Made by a program: the position numbers and the translations under genes
Shown here: one piece after another, positions 62,627 through 64,000 of the stretch
How the letters are laid out: each line of letters opens with the position of its first letter
Numbering within the stretch: position 1 is the first letter of the stretch
NCBI GenBank assembly: GCA_017519975.1
Contig: JAFWRM010000022.1
Location: 1-64,000 of the forward strand
Direction of reading: 5' to 3'
From: Oscillospiraceae bacterium
GTDB taxonomy: Bacteria; Bacillota; Clostridia; Oscillospirales; Oscillospiraceae
Length of the DNA stretch: 64,000 nt
The notes under the pieces: generated by a model
What the model was told of the DNA's origin: nothing
Seen by the model: only the letters and a program-made list of their open reading frames with translations
The model's database searches: none

Positions 62627-62863
62627 TCAGGCCTTCTTTCCGAGATAGGTCAGCACGGCAAGAATGAGGCCGATCAGAACGTACAGGCCGACTACCACGC
62701 CGAGGATCCAGGCGATGAGAGTGCCGATCAGAGGGACGATGGCGATGATCCTGACAAGAACGCCGCCGATGATTCCGATGATCAGATGAAGAACGATGGA
62801 AATCAGCAGAGAGCGGAAGTCGGATACGTTCAGAGCAAAGGGAAAGATCCGTCGCAGTTCCAT
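62627..62863 (-). CDS. Small hydrophobic membrane protein
   Basis: This 78-residue protein has a short charged N-terminus (about 1-18) and two hydrophobic helices (about 19-45 and 47-75), ending with Lys-Lys. It is probably an inner-membrane protein of unknown function. Short two-helix proteins like this are frequent in Firmicutes, and I do not recognise the family. It has its own promoter on the minus strand and a GGAGGTG-like site before ATG 62863. Confidence 0.6.
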   Translation of the reverse strand: MELRRIFPFALNVSDFRSLLISIVLHLIIGIIGGVLVRIIAIVPLIGTLIAWILGVVVGLYVLIGLILAVLTYLGKKA

Positions 62864-62889
62864 GAGCGAACACCTCCTTTCATTGGGGT

Positions 62890-62917
62890 ATCATAGCACA
62901 GAGAGAAATAAAGTCAA
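62890..62917 (-). promoter_or_regulatory. Promoter of small membrane protein gene
   Basis: On the minus strand TTGACT (62917-62912) and TATGAT (62895-62890) are 16 bases apart, 27 bases before the start codon. Confidence 0.68.
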
Positions 62918-63017
62918 TGAACAGAGTGTAAATGTGTTCGGCTGTCCCTTGCTTTTTGAGCTTCCGCCGTGTAAACTGAAGCATACTATGATCGAAATGA
63001 CGGAAAGGAATTATCCC

Positions 63018-63467
63018 ATGTATCTGAACTGTGAAGGTGAGTACGGAAAGTACATCGTACAGGATCTGAACGCCCCCAAAACCGGAACTCCGGAATTTCA
63101 GGAGATCTATAACAGATTCGCAAAGCGCATCCTCTGGATCGACGGGAATACCGTTCCCGGCGCGTTTCAGATGAATACCAGCTGGTATAAGAAGGTCCCG
63201 GAACTGAATCCCATTTTTGAAGAGCACTCGCACGACTCCGACGAGCTGATCGGCTTTTTCGGAAGCGATCCCGAGGATCCCTACGATCTCGGCGCGGAGC
63301 TTGAAGTTACCATCAACGGGGAGACTCATCTGCTGACAAAGACCTCCCTGATCTTCATACCTGCCAACATGCCGCACATGCCGCTGAAATTCAACCGCGT
63401 GGATCGGCCGATCTTCCATTTTTCCGTCGTCATGAGCAAGGAATACGGAGGAGAGGCGTACCGGTAA
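63018..63467 (+). CDS. Cupin-like protein
   Basis: This 149-residue cytoplasmic protein looks like a single cupin barrel. Metal-ligand candidates are His70, His72 and Glu76 in EEHSHDSDE, with His120 in PANMPHMPLKF, matching the two cupin motifs. Such proteins bind Fe, Mn or Ni and may act as sensors, isomerases or dioxygenases; no substrate can be assigned. The best start is ATG 63018, eight bases after AAAGGA; longer frames upstream lie in poor sequence. It is 36 bases from the SufC-like gene and may be co-transcribed with it. Confidence 0.75.
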   Translation: MYLNCEGEYGKYIVQDLNAPKTGTPEFQEIYNRFAKRILWIDGNTVPGAFQMNTSWYKKVPELNPIFEEHSHDSDELIGFFGSDPEDPYDLGAELEVTINGETHLLTKTSLIFIPANMPHMPLKFNRVDRPIFHFSVVMSKEYGGEAYR

Positions 63468-63503
63468 GGCGGGGCCCAGGTTCATACCAAGGAGAAGCAG
63501 AAC

Positions 63504-64000
63504 ATGTTAGAACTAAGAAACATCAGTTTTTCCGTGATCGATGAAAACGGAGAGACGAAACCCATCATCCGCGATCTTGATCTGACCGTTGACGATTGCC
63601 GCTTCCTGGCGATCACCGGTCCGAACGGCAGCGGAAAATCCACCCTGGCCAAGCTGATCGCCGGCATCGAGAGACCCACCGAAGGGCGCGTCCTGCTGGA
63701 CGGACAGGACATCACGGACCTGAGCATTACGGAGCGTGCCCGCGCCGGCATAGGATTCGGATTTCAGCAGCCGGTAAGATTCAAGGGACTGACGGTATTC
63801 GACCTGCTGCGGATCGCGTCCGGAAAGAAGCTGAACGTCTCCGAGGCCTGCAACTACCTGTCGGAGGTAGGGCTCTGCGCCAGGGACTACATCAACCGTG
63901 AGGCCAACAGTTCTCTGTCCGGCGGCGAGCTCAAGCGCATCGAGATCGCCACGGTGCTGGCACGCAGATCCCGCCTGACCGTGTTCGACGAACCGGAGGC
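63504..64000 (+). CDS. SufC-like ABC ATPase (truncated by window edge)
   Basis: The visible 165 residues are the start of an ABC ATPase of the SufC-like type. Walker A is GPNGSGKST (39-47). The segment GFGFQQPVRFKGLTVFDLL (about 87-105) carries the Q-loop, and the signature LSGGELKR (about 136-143) is intact. The sequence ends just after the Walker B FDEPE. In Clostridia this ATPase is usually followed by a SufB/SufD-like scaffold and makes iron-sulfur clusters; the partner is outside the window. RBS GGAG precedes ATG 63504. Confidence 0.85.
   Translation, partial: MLELRNISFSVIDENGETKPIIRDLDLTVDDCRFLAITGPNGSGKSTLAKLIAGIERPTEGRVLLDGQDITDLSITERARAGIGFGFQQPVRFKGLTVFDLLRIASGKKLNVSEACNYLSEVGLCARDYINREANSSLSGGELKRIEIATVLARRSRLTVFDEPE

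Overview
The window looks like a chromosomal segment from a GC-rich anaerobic member of the Clostridia (Bacillota), probably a gut organism. The reasons are strong Firmicutes-type GGAGG ribosome binding sites, TTGACA-N17-TATAAT promoters, a tryptophan T-box leader, a Bacillus-type release factor 1, RNase M5, an ECF transporter with two T subunits, an ATP-type PEP carboxykinase and a SufC-like ATPase. There are no rRNA or tRNA genes, CRISPR arrays, insertion sequences or phage genes. Gene density is high and most genes sit in translationally coupled runs.

Layout. (1) 1-9.8 kb: the end of an unknown protein, then a coupled operon with a very large secreted, membrane-anchored protein, a second anchored FecR-like/DUF4430 protein and a complete ECF importer (EcfT, fused EcfA-EcfA', S component, second EcfT). 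The large protein carries both structural halves of animal intrinsic factor/transcobalamin: a DUF4430 beta-domain and an alpha/alpha toroid. This is the most interesting system here and may be a surface corrinoid-capture and import machine; the ligand is not proven. (2) 9.9-21.7 kb: an accessory region with an SDR, a DUF1295 membrane enzyme, a T-box-controlled TrpB2, an XRE regulator coupled to a Pro-Glu-repeat lipoprotein, a MtaA-like methyltransferase, a PNPOx-like flavoprotein, an ADP-ribosylglycohydrolase, a DUF2115-like/DUF2284 fusion, MoaF, an esterase, a SIMPL protein and a Nudix hydrolase. (3) 21.7-27.4 kb, minus strand: prfA-tsaC-coaE-M18 aminopeptidase-OYE flavoenzyme. (4) 27.5-32.3 kb: two flavoproteins and an EreA/ChaN-like lipoprotein. 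(5) 32.6-37.1 kb, minus strand: nrdR, and comEC-holA-rnmV. (6) 37.2-44.5 kb: metabolism (aspartate aminotransferase, HPr-like protein, pckA, HAD, nitroreductase, bioY, GNAT, 2-hydroxyacid dehydrogenase). (7) 44.5-62.6 kb: a long plus-strand housekeeping run, rRNA methyltransferase-dprA-topA-trmFO-plsX-rnc-radical SAM-smc-ftsY-rdgB-yhbY-nadD/yqeK-rsfS-leuS, then rpsU. (8) 62.6-64.0 kb: a small membrane protein, a cupin-like protein and the start of a SufC-like ATPase cut by the window edge.

The housekeeping part joins DNA topology and segregation (TopA, SMC), DNA uptake and processing (ComEC, DprA), tRNA and ribosome biogenesis (TrmFO, RNase III, YhbY, RsfS, LeuS, S21, RNase M5) and cofactor synthesis (CoaE, NadD). 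The accessory part is rich in flavoenzymes and anaerobic C1-type or corrinoid-type enzymes. That fits an organism that depends on scavenged cofactors (biotin through BioY, possibly corrinoid through the ECF operon, tryptophan-related metabolism through TrpB2). All functions are read from sequence and family knowledge; no searches were run.
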